Assembly: GCF_003725955.1 (NCBI RefSeq)
Contig: NZ_QIBZ01000009.1
Coordinates: 1 to 64,000, forward strand
DNA: 64,000 bases
Origin: Slackia isoflavoniconvertens
Lineage (GTDB): Bacteria; Actinomycetota; Coriobacteriia; Coriobacteriales; Eggerthellaceae
Direction: 5' to 3'
The notes below the pieces were generated by a model. The model was not told the origin of the DNA, ran no database searches, and saw nothing but the letters and a program-made list of their open reading frames with translations. Both the position numbers and the translations under genes were made by a program. How positions within the stretch are numbered: the stretch's first letter is position 1; each line of letters begins with the position of its first letter. Shown here piece by piece: positions 45,408 to 53,426 of the stretch.

Positions 45408-47486
45408 CTACACCTTGTCTTCGAGCTCGAGCTGCATCATGTGCACGTTTTCGCGCATATGCTTCGCCGTATGGCGGTTGATGCGGCCCGACTCGTACAT
45501 TTGCTGAATATGCTCAAGCTCAATCAAGAAGCCGGCACGGCGCACTTCGGTCGCCTTGTCCTCGACGCGCGCCACAGTGCCTATGTCGCGGCCGATGCGC
45601 TTCACGCGTCTTAAATCGCGCTGCACCTGCACCATAAGCGAGCTCACATGCTCGGTGCGATAATTCGGGTCGTCAAGGCGCGCGCGCAGATTCTTCACCA
45701 CGTACTCGAGCGATTCGGCCTGGAGCTGTCGCACCTCGCGCTCCTCTTCGAAGCCGTCGGAAAGCACGTTGCTGTCGAGCAGCGTTCGCGTAATGGAGCG
45801 AGAAACAAGGGCGGCGCGGCGGGCGATGATGCCGAACAGCCACAACACATCGCGGTCGCGCTGAATAAGATTTTTCGACTGGCGAATGCGGCGCAGCATG
45901 CGATAACCCACCACAGGCGACACGCGTTCTTCATCGATTGCGGAAAGCACGTATTCCTGCTCCCACTCCAACGCCTCAAGGCGCAGCGCCGAATCGTCGT
46001 CCTGTTCGCCCGTCCCCTGCTTAATTCGATCGATGCGATCGTTGTACTGGGCCATGACCGTTTGCGTCGCGCGGCGGTTTTCCCTCGTTTGACGCGCCGC
46101 AAGCTCCTCGATAGTCGCGCGCAGCACCTCGATCGACGCATCAGTGTCGGTAGCGTAGTTCTTCTCGCCCTGCTCATCGGGCAAGAGCGCCGGCAATGCG
46201 AAATTCGCGAGCAACAACGTCACCAAAATAACGCCGCATGCGAGGAAGATGAGGAACTCGCGCTGCGAGAACACGCCCGGCGCGGCATTGAGCGACCACG
46301 GCAGCGTGAACATAATGGAAAGCGTAATAGCGCCCTTCGGACCCGCAAGCGCCAGGGCGAGCGATTCCTTCAGCGAATCGGGCGTGACCAAGCGAATCGA
46401 GCGCAGCACGCGGCGCACCTGCTCGGGCGTGCCGCCAGAATTTCTTTGCTCAGCCTGCGCGACCTGCTTGCGGCCGACATAGCTAATGCCCACAAACCAC
46501 AACGTTCGCACGCCAATCACGATGGCGGAAATCACCAGCACAAGGAAAAACAGTTCGCCGTTGCTTATGGCCTTTTCCTCCCACATGCCCATCATGGCGT
46601 GCGGAAGTTGGATTCCCAAAAGCACGAACACCAAACCGTTGAGCACGAACGAAAGCACGCGCCACACGCTCGATGACACGATTTTCATGCGCGCGATCGA
46701 TGGGCCCAAGTCGCGATTGAAAAATGAATAGGAAAGACCGGCCGCGACAACCGCCAAAATGCCCGAGACGCCTACGTGTTCCGCCGTAAGGAACACGGCG
46801 AACGGCGTGAGTACTTCGAGCAGCACATGAAACGTGGTGTCTTCAAGCCCGAGGTCGCGCACTCGAGACACCAAGAACGCAAGCAGGGCCGCGAGCACAA
46901 GGCCGAATGCGATGCCGCCAAAGAAGCTCACCAAAAACGCGCCCGTCGCCGAGATCAGCGAGAAGGTTCCCGTAGTGAGCGCGGCGATGGAAAACTGGAA
47001 CGAGACGACGCCCGATGCATCGTTAATGAGCGACTCGCCCGAAAGCAAAATCGATTGGCGACGCTTAAGGCTCACGCGCTTCGAAAGCGAAGCCACGGCC
47101 ACGGCGTCGGTTGGCCCGAGCGCCGCACCAAGGGCGAAGGCGGCCGCAAGCGGAATGGTGGGCTCAAGGGCATGCAGCGTGAAGCCGATGCAAAGAATGG
47201 TAACGATCACGAGGCCCACGGCGAGCGAAAGCACCTTCGCGCGATTCGACCACAAGGCCACCTTGTCGGTATTGCGTGCCTCGTGATAGAGCAGAGGCGC
47301 GATGAAGAGCACCAAGAACAACTCTGGGTCTACTTGGAAATTCGACGTTGTAAGGCCGGCAAACGCAAGCAGCACGCCGATGCCAATTTGGATAAGCGGG
47401 GTTGCGACGCCGCTCACGACCTGGTTGATGGCGCTCGAGACGAGAACCGCGGCACCAAGGATGAGTACGAAGGTAAAAGTGCTCAT
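45408..47486 (-). CDS. Na+/H+ antiporter, CPA1 (NhaP-type) family, with long cytoplasmic tail
   Basis: 692 residues: about 12-13 membrane helices (residues 1-415), then a 275-residue soluble tail rich in Arg/Glu helices. The ion-binding motif is GESLINDASGVVSFQFS and GAALGPTDAVAVASL is also diagnostic. The tail (YATDTDASIEVLRATIEELAARQTREN...) is a family-like helical regulatory region. ATG 47486 has GAAGGGAG 11 bases before it. Its first base is the last base of the lipid-kinase stop (TAATG), so the two are translationally coupled. Role: pH and Na+ homeostasis. Confidence 0.92.
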   Translation of the reverse strand: MSTFTFVLILGAAVLVSSAINQVVSGVATPLIQIGIGVLLAFAGLTTSNFQVDPELFLVLFIAPLLYHEARNTDKVALWSNRAKVLSLAVGLVIVTILCIGFTLHALEPTIPLAAAFALGAALGPTDAVAVASLSKRVSLKRRQSILLSGESLINDASGVVSFQFSIAALTTGTFSLISATGAFLVSFFGGIAFGLVLAALLAFLVSRVRDLGLEDTTFHVLLEVLTPFAVFLTAEHVGVSGILAVVAAGLSYSFFNRDLGPSIARMKIVSSSVWRVLSFVLNGLVFVLLGIQLPHAMMGMWEEKAISNGELFFLVLVISAIVIGVRTLWFVGISYVGRKQVAQAEQRNSGGTPEQVRRVLRSIRLVTPDSLKESLALALAGPKGAITLSIMFTLPWSLNAAPGVFSQREFLIFLACGVILVTLLLANFALPALLPDEQGEKNYATDTDASIEVLRATIEELAARQTRENRRATQTVMAQYNDRIDRIKQGTGEQDDDSALRLEALEWEQEYVLSAIDEERVSPVVGYRMLRRIRQSKNLIQRDRDVLWLFGIIARRAALVSRSITRTLLDSNVLSDGFEEEREVRQLQAESLEYVVKNLRARLDDPNYRTEHVSSLMVQVQRDLRRVKRIGRDIGTVARVEDKATEVRRAGFLIELEHIQQMYESGRINRHTAKHMRENVHMMQLELEDKV

Positions 47487-48418
47487 TAATGGGCGGCTCC
47501 CTTCGCAAAGTACACGTCCAAAGCCCCCGGCAAAACAGCGATATCGAATTTCGTGCCATAAATAGGCTCGCCATCGATCTGGGCCGGAGGCTCGCGATCG
47601 AATTCCAACGTAAGCGATTTCGCATCGAAGAAATCAAACGAACCCGTATGTCCCACGTGTTTTCCGTCTTTCGCGCGGGCGAACAAATATGCTGCCTTCA
47701 GCATGCCCAGCGGCGCCTTGGCAACGCAGCAATCGAGCTTGCCGTCGGTCGCATCGGCGTTCGGGCACACCCGAAAACCGCCGCCATACGTAGGGCCGAT
47801 CTGCACGGCGAACAGGTGCATCGAACCTTGTTTCGAAGTGCCGCCGTCTGCAATGGCGGTGAAATCGTAGGCATCGCGGTGGAACACGAGCTGGTTCGCA
47901 CCTTCTTCGACAAACAAACGCGTACCTTCGCGACCCGTTCTGCGTCGACGTTCGTACGTTCCCAGCGCAATGGCAGCATCGAGGCCAAACGAAAGCGTCT
48001 CTGCAAAATACTCGCCATTGCACACGCCCACATCGGCGCTTATGCGCTGCGCGGAGGAAAGCTGCGTAAGCGCTTCCTCCATAACGAACGACATGCCGAG
48101 CGTGCGGGCGTAATCATTGCCGTTGCCACACGGAATAAGCGCGAATGTGGGGCGCTTCTCGCGTGGAATTCGCATGAGACCCGCAAGCGTTTCGTGAACG
48201 ACCCCGTCGCCGCCCACGGCAAGCACGCAATCGAAGTTCGATGCCTGCGCCGCAAGCGCCGTCGCATGCCCAGCTTCACGGGTGGTCTCAATCTGAATGC
48301 CCTCAAAGGGAGCCGCGGCCGAACCAGCCGCATATCTCAAAAAAGCTGCGCCGCGAGCGCCATCCCCATTTCTTGCCGCTGGATTCACAATTGCCAGCGT
48401 TTTGCCCATGCTCGTCAC
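47486..48418 (-). CDS. Diacylglycerol-kinase-like lipid kinase
   Basis: A 310-residue YegS/BmrU/DgkB-type kinase. The nucleotide-binding motif is AVGGDGVVHETLAGLM, followed by IPCGNGNDYARTLG; the family usually has PLGTGNDFAR. The C-terminal beta-sandwich ends with INGEP-like QIDGEPIYGTKFDIAVLPGAL. I chose GTG 48418 (MTSMGKTLAIV) because GGGGAGG lies seven bases before it; the internal ATG at 48409 is the alternative. It is coupled to the antiporter gene by a 1-base overlap. Likely role: phosphorylating diacylglycerol or another lipid in membrane turnover. Confidence 0.9.
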   Translation of the reverse strand: MTSMGKTLAIVNPAARNGDGARGAAFLRYAAGSAAAPFEGIQIETTREAGHATALAAQASNFDCVLAVGGDGVVHETLAGLMRIPREKRPTFALIPCGNGNDYARTLGMSFVMEEALTQLSSAQRISADVGVCNGEYFAETLSFGLDAAIALGTYERRRRTGREGTRLFVEEGANQLVFHRDAYDFTAIADGGTSKQGSMHLFAVQIGPTYGGGFRVCPNADATDGKLDCCVAKAPLGMLKAAYLFARAKDGKHVGHTGSFDFFDAKSLTLEFDREPPAQIDGEPIYGTKFDIAVLPGALDVYFAKGAAH

Positions 48419-48573
48419 GTGCGCACCTCCCCGAATCGCCGCACATGCGGCGAAATATCTTCCGGTGGCATTATACAAAGGAATGGAGATGTCCCGTCGA
48501 CCAAAAGCACGTCGAAACATAAGAGCAACCGCACAGCGCGCGGCACCTTCGGTAGGCGCGAGGGATGGAAACT

Positions 48574-48601
48574 CAAAAAAGAAAAGCCGCCCGAAGGCGG
48601 C
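48574..48601 (-). terminator. Terminator of the small gene at 48626
   Basis: GCCGCC-CGAA-GGCGGC hairpin, with a minus-strand tail of TTTTCTTTTTT, 25 bases past the stop. Confidence 0.85.
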
Positions 48602-48625
48602 ATGCATACGAACCGAAGGCGTTTT

Positions 48626-48874
48626 CTATCGCCCGTTAGACGGAAGATTCAGCGCAACGTTCACAGGAGGCTCGGCCATTTCCCAATTAGCGAGAAACGC
48701 ATCGGCGTTGTCGTAGGGACGAGTGCAGCGCGACTCGCCATCGGTGATTTCAACCCAAAAGCCCTCGCGCCCGTATTTGCGCTCGAGCGGGTCGATTTTA
48801 TATACGTGACCCGGCTCGAGGCTCAAGCCCGTGACAAGCGCGCGTTTACCGCAGTACCTCATCATGTCGCTCAT
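48626..48874 (-). CDS. Small hypothetical protein
   Basis: 82 residues. The conserved-looking centre is RYCGKRALVTGLSLEPGHVYKIDPLERKYGREGFWVEI, a beta-rich pattern, and it ends in a proline-containing tail. GGAGG precedes the ATG by about 11 bases and a clean terminator follows, so it is a genuine gene. I do not recognise a family. It sits upstream of the lipid kinase on the same strand, but separated by the terminator. Confidence 0.6.
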   Translation of the reverse strand: MSDMMRYCGKRALVTGLSLEPGHVYKIDPLERKYGREGFWVEITDGESRCTRPYDNADAFLANWEMAEPPVNVALNLPSNGR

Positions 48875-49030
48875 GCCTAAAACCGCCTCCCTCTATTCAA
48901 ACCGCACACGCGGTTTCGAAATTGACTCGAAAACTAAGCGTCTATGATAGCGACTGCCGGCACAAGGCGAAAGGGGGGAACGCCGATATTTAGCAGAGGG
49001 CCATCATTATTCAAGAGTTTTTTACACTCC

Positions 49031-49069
49031 CGAAATAAATGAAAAGACCAGGCGCTTGACCTGGTCTTT
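49031..49069 (-). terminator. tRNA-Lys terminator
   Basis: AAAGACCAGG and CCTGGTCTTT form a perfect 10-bp stem (49043-49069) with a 7-nt loop, followed on the minus strand by TTTTCATTTATTT, 10 bases past the end of the tRNA gene. Confidence 0.85.
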
Positions 49070-49078
49070 AAACTTCAG

Positions 49079-49154
49079 TGGTGGATCGTCGGGGACTCGA
49101 ACCCCGGACCTTGGGATTAAGAGTCCCCTGCTCTACCAACTAAGCTAACGATCC
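49079..49154 (-). tRNA. tRNA-Lys (anticodon CTT), copy 1
   Basis: Acceptor GGATCGT/ACGATCC with A and an encoded CCA; anticodon loop CTCTTAA gives CTT; T loop GGTTCGAGTCC. Sequence identical to the copy at 49249. Confidence 0.96.
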
Positions 49155-49248
49155 AGAAAAGAAAGCATATGTAAAGGTTCGCGCGTTTAAACGCAATGTC
49201 ATCTACGGCTTAGCTTTCATTCAGCTGCAGCGACACCGAAAGTGCAAG

Positions 49249-49324
49249 TGGTGGATCGTCGGGGACTCGAACCCCGGACCTTGGGATTAAGAGTCCCCTG
49301 CTCTACCAACTAAGCTAACGATCC
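49249..49324 (-). tRNA. tRNA-Lys (anticodon CTT), copy 2
   Basis: Identical to copy 1. The flank GAAAAGAAAGCATATGTAAA (5' side on the minus strand) is also shared, showing a tandem duplication with a period of 170 bases. Confidence 0.96.
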
Positions 49325-49413
49325 AGAAAAGAAAGCATATGTAAAGGTTCGCGGTTTCCCGCAACCATTGTGAACATAGCTTTCATAGCTCACAATGCCT
49401 TGTGTTGAAAAAC

Positions 49414-49491
49414 TGGGGTGGGTGATCGGATTCGAACCGACGACCTCAAGAGCCACAATCTTGCGCCCTAACCAACTAGGCCACACCCACC
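49414..49491 (-). tRNA. tRNA-His (anticodon GTG)
   Basis: Acceptor GTGGGTG/CACCCAC with a G at position -1 opposite C73, the hallmark of histidine tRNA, plus encoded CCA. The anticodon stem CAAGA/TCTTG holds TTGTGGC, giving GTG. Confidence 0.95.
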
Positions 49492-49639
49492 ATGTTTCTC
49501 ATGCCGTTTGAGTGATGCCCAAGCGGCAAGCGAATACTATACAGATGTCCCCACCACAACGCAACCCCTTTCTTTAAAATTTTTTCGAGAGAATCGAAAC
49601 TGCAGGTCAGGGCATCGAATTCTTTAAGAAGAGGAATGA

Positions 49640-49674
49640 GACAAATGAAAAGGCCCGTTCAAAGAACGGGCTTT
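49640..49674 (-). terminator. tRNA-Arg terminator
   Basis: GGCCCGTTC pairs with GAACGGGCT-type sequence (49649-49674), followed on the minus strand by TTTTCATTTG, 10 bases past the tRNA-Arg end. Confidence 0.8.
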
Positions 49675-49683
49675 GCTTTTACA

Positions 49684-49759
49684 TGGTGCCCCCGGCGGGA
49701 ATCGAACCCACAACCATCGGATTAGAAGTCCGGTGCTCTATCCGTTGAGCCACGGGGGC
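49684..49759 (-). tRNA. tRNA-Arg (anticodon TCT)
   Basis: Acceptor GCCCCCG/CGGGGGC plus A and encoded CCA; anticodon stem CCGGA/TCCG region with loop CTTCTAA gives TCT, reading AGA. T loop GGTTCGATTCC. Confidence 0.95.
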
Positions 49760-49809
49760 TTGTGCAGCGTTTCATTATATACGAAGCTGCAGCAATATTG
49801 GTTTGTTAA

Positions 49810-50202
49810 TTATTCGGCATCTTCGCTTTTCGGCTCATCGGGTTCGAAGTCAATCGTGGGAGCATCGTTCCACACCTCTTCGAGACGATAGTAGTCGCGG
49901 CCTTCGGGCTGGAAGCAGTGCACCACAAAATCGCCGAAGTCGAGCAGGGCCCAGAAACCTTCATCGGCGCCCTCGACGCCAAACGGCTTCACGCCAGCCT
50001 CTTTAACCTCGGCCTCTTCAATGGCATCGAGCACAGCGGCAACCTGGCGGTTGTTCTGCGCGGTCACGATAACGAAGAAATCGGTCACGCTCACGAGCTC
50101 GCGAACGTCCTGAATCACGATGTCGGTAGCCTTCTTGGAATCGGCCGCCTTCGCAGCGATCATCACTTTCTCAAGGGCGGTAAGTCCTTTGTCTTTTGCC
50201 AT
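49810..50202 (-). CDS. rsfS: Ribosomal silencing factor RsfS
   Basis: 130 residues. Binds L14 on the 50S subunit and blocks 30S joining when nutrients are scarce. DIVIQDVRELVSVTDFFVIVTAQNNRQV and GFWALLDFGDFVVHCFQPEGRDYYRLEEVW are the family hallmarks. An acidic tail (FEPDEPKSEDAE) is added. Start: ATG with AAAGGAT upstream. It is the last gene of the rplU-to-rsfS cluster. Confidence 0.95.
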   Translation of the reverse strand: MAKDKGLTALEKVMIAAKAADSKKATDIVIQDVRELVSVTDFFVIVTAQNNRQVAAVLDAIEEAEVKEAGVKPFGVEGADEGFWALLDFGDFVVHCFQPEGRDYYRLEEVWNDAPTIDFEPDEPKSEDAE

Positions 50203-50244
50203 TCGGCATATCCTTTCTTAGCTTTTGGGCAGGCGCCCAACGGT

Positions 50245-51177
50245 TTACTGAATGGGAATAATGCGCGCGCCATTCGGCGTGCACTCAACCTTGGATTTCT
50301 CAGGCTGCTTGGCTCGCGCCTCGGCGGCTTCGGCCTGCATTTTCGCTCGCTTCTCTTCACGCACGCGTTCGCGCTCTTCGGCAGCCTTGCGGGCAAGCGC
50401 CATTTGTTGTTCGGCCTCGCGCGCCAGCTGCTCGCGACGAGCGATTTCGACAGCAAGCAATTGCGCTTCCGAGGCTTCATCCCCAGCCGGCGCATCGCAC
50501 GCGGCACGTTCAGCCTCAAGGCGTTCTTTGCGCTCAACGACCAGGGAATTGTACACGTCAAGCGACGGCGGCGCCACTACCATGTCGGCAGAAAGCAGAT
50601 ACATGAAGTTAGCCTTGTAGGTGCGATAGAACAATTCTTCCAGACACACCTCGCCCACCGCGGCGCGCAACCCCTCGATATCGGGGAAATCGCGGCCCGG
50701 CTCAATGATGTCAGCAACGAACACCACCATGTCCAAATCGGACATCCCAACCGCACCGCACGTGTGTCGGCCAATCGCCTGCAGCACAGCATCAGAAAGC
50801 TCGGGGAATTCGTCGCGCAGCGTTGCCGCAGCCGTCCACGAATGCAGCACGCCCGTCGCATGCTCGCGCACTTCCTTACCTGCGAGTTTGAGCTTTTTCG
50901 CCTTGCGCTTGAGTTCGTCGCCCGTTAGCGACTTATCCCAATCGTGCAGAAGGCCCGCAACTGCCGCCTCGCTCTGATTCACGCCATAGATGCGGGCCAG
51001 TTGTTCGGCGGTTTGGGAAACGCCGAGCGAATGGCGGTAACGCGACGCTTTCACGCGCGCCTGCAGCGCCTGGCGCATTTCGTCGAAACGGTCAGGAGAA
51101 ATCGCGGCAACCTGCTCGCAGCGCTCCTGGCGCTTCTTCAGCTTCTTTTCTTTTTTCTTCGATTTGGCCTTGGCCAT
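50245..51177 (-). CDS. yqeK: YqeK-type HD-domain phosphohydrolase with extended C-terminus
   Basis: 310 residues. The HD domain (residues ~35-195) has metal-binding His in RYRHSLGVSQTAEQLARIYG, then GLLHDWDKSL, and AIGRHTCGAVGMSDLDMVVFVADIIEPGRDF. It matches YqeK, which hydrolyses diadenosine tetraphosphate symmetrically. The usual length is about 190; here a Lys-rich head (KAKSKKKEKKLKKRQERC) and a charged helical tail of about 110 residues (LAREAEQQMALARKAAEERERVREE) are added, perhaps for RNA or ribosome binding. Start: ATG 51177, chosen over 51195 for its spacing to AAGGGG. It lies between nadD and rsfS. Confidence 0.9.
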   Translation of the reverse strand: MAKAKSKKKEKKLKKRQERCEQVAAISPDRFDEMRQALQARVKASRYRHSLGVSQTAEQLARIYGVNQSEAAVAGLLHDWDKSLTGDELKRKAKKLKLAGKEVREHATGVLHSWTAAATLRDEFPELSDAVLQAIGRHTCGAVGMSDLDMVVFVADIIEPGRDFPDIEGLRAAVGEVCLEELFYRTYKANFMYLLSADMVVAPPSLDVYNSLVVERKERLEAERAACDAPAGDEASEAQLLAVEIARREQLAREAEQQMALARKAAEERERVREEKRAKMQAEAAEARAKQPEKSKVECTPNGARIIPIQ

Positions 51178-51207
51178 ATCAATCGCCCCTTGCATACGTC
51201 CAGCGAT

Positions 51208-51924
51208 TCAGCGCTGGTAGAGCCCGTGTGACTCGATATAGTCTGCCACAACCGCTGGCACCTCATCGCGAATGGAGCGCCCCTGACGCACTTTTTCCCT
51301 TAAATCGGTAGAAGATACATCCATCTGAGGCATCGCTACCTGCAATATCTCGCGCGCATCAATGATTTGAGCAAGGCGGGAAAGGTCACGCCCGTCAAGC
51401 GACACGTCGTCACGCTGCGACACCACGGCGAACCTCGCAAGGCCGCCAAGCTCGCTCGCCTCGCGCCACTCCCCTAAACGAGCCGCAGCGTCGGCTCCCA
51501 TAAGGAAGCACAGCTCGACGTGTGCGGGAAGAAACCGACGCAGCTCGCGCAACGTATCGACCGTATAGGTTTCCCCCACGCGATCGATTTCCCTGCGGCT
51601 TGCAGCAAAGCGCACGTCACCCTCAATAGCGGCCTGGACCATGGCAAAGCGGTCTTCCGCAGGCGTCAAGGCGCGCCCATGCTTCATCCACGGGTCGCCC
51701 GCAACCACAAACAGCACGCCCGAAAGGCCGAGCGATTCGCATGCGCGACGAGCGATTTCGAGGTGGCCATTATGAATGGGGTCGAACGTGCCTCCCATAA
51801 CGCCCAAACGGCACGGACGTCCATCGGCGCCCAGCTTCGCAAGGAACTGGCCTTCGCTCGATTGTTCGACAGAACCGCAGCCGGCACTCAAAAAATCGCT
51901 CACATTCAAGCTGTCATTCGTCAC
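51208..51924 (-). CDS. nadD: Nicotinate-nucleotide adenylyltransferase
   Basis: A 238-residue enzyme forming nicotinic acid adenine dinucleotide. The ATP-binding GVMGGTFDPIHNGHLEIAR contains the HxGH motif, and MDVSSTDLREKVRQGRSI is the C-terminal SSTxxR motif. The start is GTG 51924: it lies one base past the proA stop, with GAGG and AGGTG just before. The longer open frame would overlap proA by nearly 300 bases. About 35 extra N-terminal residues precede the Rossmann fold. Confidence 0.93.
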   Translation of the reverse strand: MTNDSLNVSDFLSAGCGSVEQSSEGQFLAKLGADGRPCRLGVMGGTFDPIHNGHLEIARRACESLGLSGVLFVVAGDPWMKHGRALTPAEDRFAMVQAAIEGDVRFAASRREIDRVGETYTVDTLRELRRFLPAHVELCFLMGADAAARLGEWREASELGGLARFAVVSQRDDVSLDGRDLSRLAQIIDAREILQVAMPQMDVSSTDLREKVRQGRSIRDEVPAVVADYIESHGLYQR

Positions 51925-51925
51925 G

Positions 51926-53224
51926 CTAGCCTCGCACCTGGCCCGACCCACGGAGTTGGTATTTGTACGTGGTAAGCGCTTCGAGCGCGAAGGGGCCGCG
52001 CACGTGCAGCTTCTGCGTGGAGATGCCGATTTCAGCACCAAGCCCGAAGCAGCCGCCATCGGTGAAACGGGTCGAAGCGTTTGCATACACCGCAGCGGCA
52101 TCGACGCCCGCGAGAAATTCCTCGATTGCATCGGCGCCCGCCTGCGTCGTATCGCCGGCCACGATGCACTCGGAATGCCTGGTGCCGTAACGATTGATAT
52201 GCGCAATCGCCCCTTCAACGCCAGAAACCGTCTTCACGCTTATCTCGAGCGCAAGGTATTCACGACCCCAATCGTCATCGGTCGCATCAACGAACCTCGA
52301 AAGCACGGCATCCCCTGCCAAATCGGCAGCGTGCCGAGCCGCCGCATCGCCATGGATAGTCACGCCCGCTTCGACAAGCGCGCGCAACGCCTTCGGCAGG
52401 AAATCGGCAGCGATGGATTCATCGACGAGAAGCGATTCGCATGCATTGCACACGCCCACGCGCTGCGTTTTCGCATTAAGCAGAATGGTGATGGCGCGAT
52501 TGAAATCGGCCGTTTCGTGCACATAGGTATGGCAATTGCCCGTGCCCGTCTCGATGACGGGCACTTTCGAACATTCGATGCAGTGGCGAATAAGGCCGGC
52601 TCCGCCGCGAGGAATGAGCACGTCGACAATGCCGTGAAGCCGCATGAGGGCATCGGTCGCCGCGCGATCGGCGGTATCGACGAAGGAAACGCAATCGGCG
52701 GGAAGGCCCGCGGAAACGACCGCTTCGCGCAGCGCGGAAACGATTGCCGCGTTGGAATGGAGGGCCTGCGAGCCGCCGCGCAACACGCACGCATTGCCCG
52801 ACTTCAGGCAAATGCCCGCAGCGTCGGCCGTGACGTTCGGGCGCGCCTCATACACCATGGCGACAACGCCCAGCGGTACGCTCACGCGCGTAAGCTCGAT
52901 GCCGCCTTCGATTTCGCGGCGCTCGAGCACGCGGCCCAACGGGTCAGGCAGGCCAGCGAGCGATTCAAGGGCATCGGCCATGGCATTGACGCGGCCTTCA
53001 TCTAAAGAAAGCCTATCGAGCAAGCCAGACGACATGCCGGCAGCTTTGCCAGCTTCCATATCGACCTTGTTGCCCGCGAGAATGTCGGCCATATTGCCCC
53101 GAAGCGAAGCTGACATGGCGAAAAGCGCCTGGTTGCGAACCTTTTCTGAAGCGCGCCCCACCGCATGCGAAGCCGCTTGCGCGCGAAGCGCAATATCACG
53201 AACCGACTCTTCGATTGAGGTCAT
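51926..53224 (-). CDS. proA: Gamma-glutamyl phosphate reductase
   Basis: A 432-residue NADPH-dependent reductase, the second step of proline synthesis. The catalytic Cys is in RVGVCNACESLLVD; VPLGVVAMVYEARPNVTADAAGICLKSGN (read in parts) is the cofactor region. I start at 53224 (MTSIEESV), for which GGAGA sits at normal spacing; 53227 is nearly equivalent. It follows proB after about 200 bases that contain element B2. Confidence 0.96.
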   Translation of the reverse strand: MTSIEESVRDIALRAQAASHAVGRASEKVRNQALFAMSASLRGNMADILAGNKVDMEAGKAAGMSSGLLDRLSLDEGRVNAMADALESLAGLPDPLGRVLERREIEGGIELTRVSVPLGVVAMVYEARPNVTADAAGICLKSGNACVLRGGSQALHSNAAIVSALREAVVSAGLPADCVSFVDTADRAATDALMRLHGIVDVLIPRGGAGLIRHCIECSKVPVIETGTGNCHTYVHETADFNRAITILLNAKTQRVGVCNACESLLVDESIAADFLPKALRALVEAGVTIHGDAAARHAADLAGDAVLSRFVDATDDDWGREYLALEISVKTVSGVEGAIAHINRYGTRHSECIVAGDTTQAGADAIEEFLAGVDAAAVYANASTRFTDGGCFGLGAEIGISTQKLHVRGPFALEALTTYKYQLRGSGQVRG

Positions 53225-53249
53225 CATTGTCTCCAATCGCACAACCTGA

Positions 53250-53365
53250 GCGGACTGGGCTCGACATGCGCTTCCGCTTCGGGCAGTCCTGCTCGCGGCG
53301 AAGGCGCCACTGGCGCCTTCTGCTCGTGCGGAATCTATCGGAATTGCACGCCAAGCCCAGTCCGC
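53250..53365 (-). repeat. Family B long-hairpin element, copy B2
   Basis: Arms 53250-53276 and 53339-53365 (27 bp; outer GCGGACTGGGCT perfectly paired, inner part partly) enclose a 62-nt core. The core matches B1: GTCCTG, CTCGC, an inner hairpin GAAGGCGCCA/TGGCGCCTTC, and GCTCGTGCGGAATCTA. The inner stem differs from B1 at several pairs but stays paired. It lies in the proB-proA intergenic region, 26 bases before the proA start. Confidence 0.8.
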
Positions 53366-53426
53366 AGCAACGTTATTCAGAAAACACCTGGCAGCCGCAT
53401 TCCCCATACAAGGCGGCCTTGATTGC

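Noticed and set aside
48922-48950. TTGACT/TATGAT promoter-like pair on the plus strand
   Set aside because: The spacer is only 15 bases and no gene or plus-strand terminator follows; the hairpin at 49043 has its T-run on the minus strand. A small RNA cannot be argued from this.
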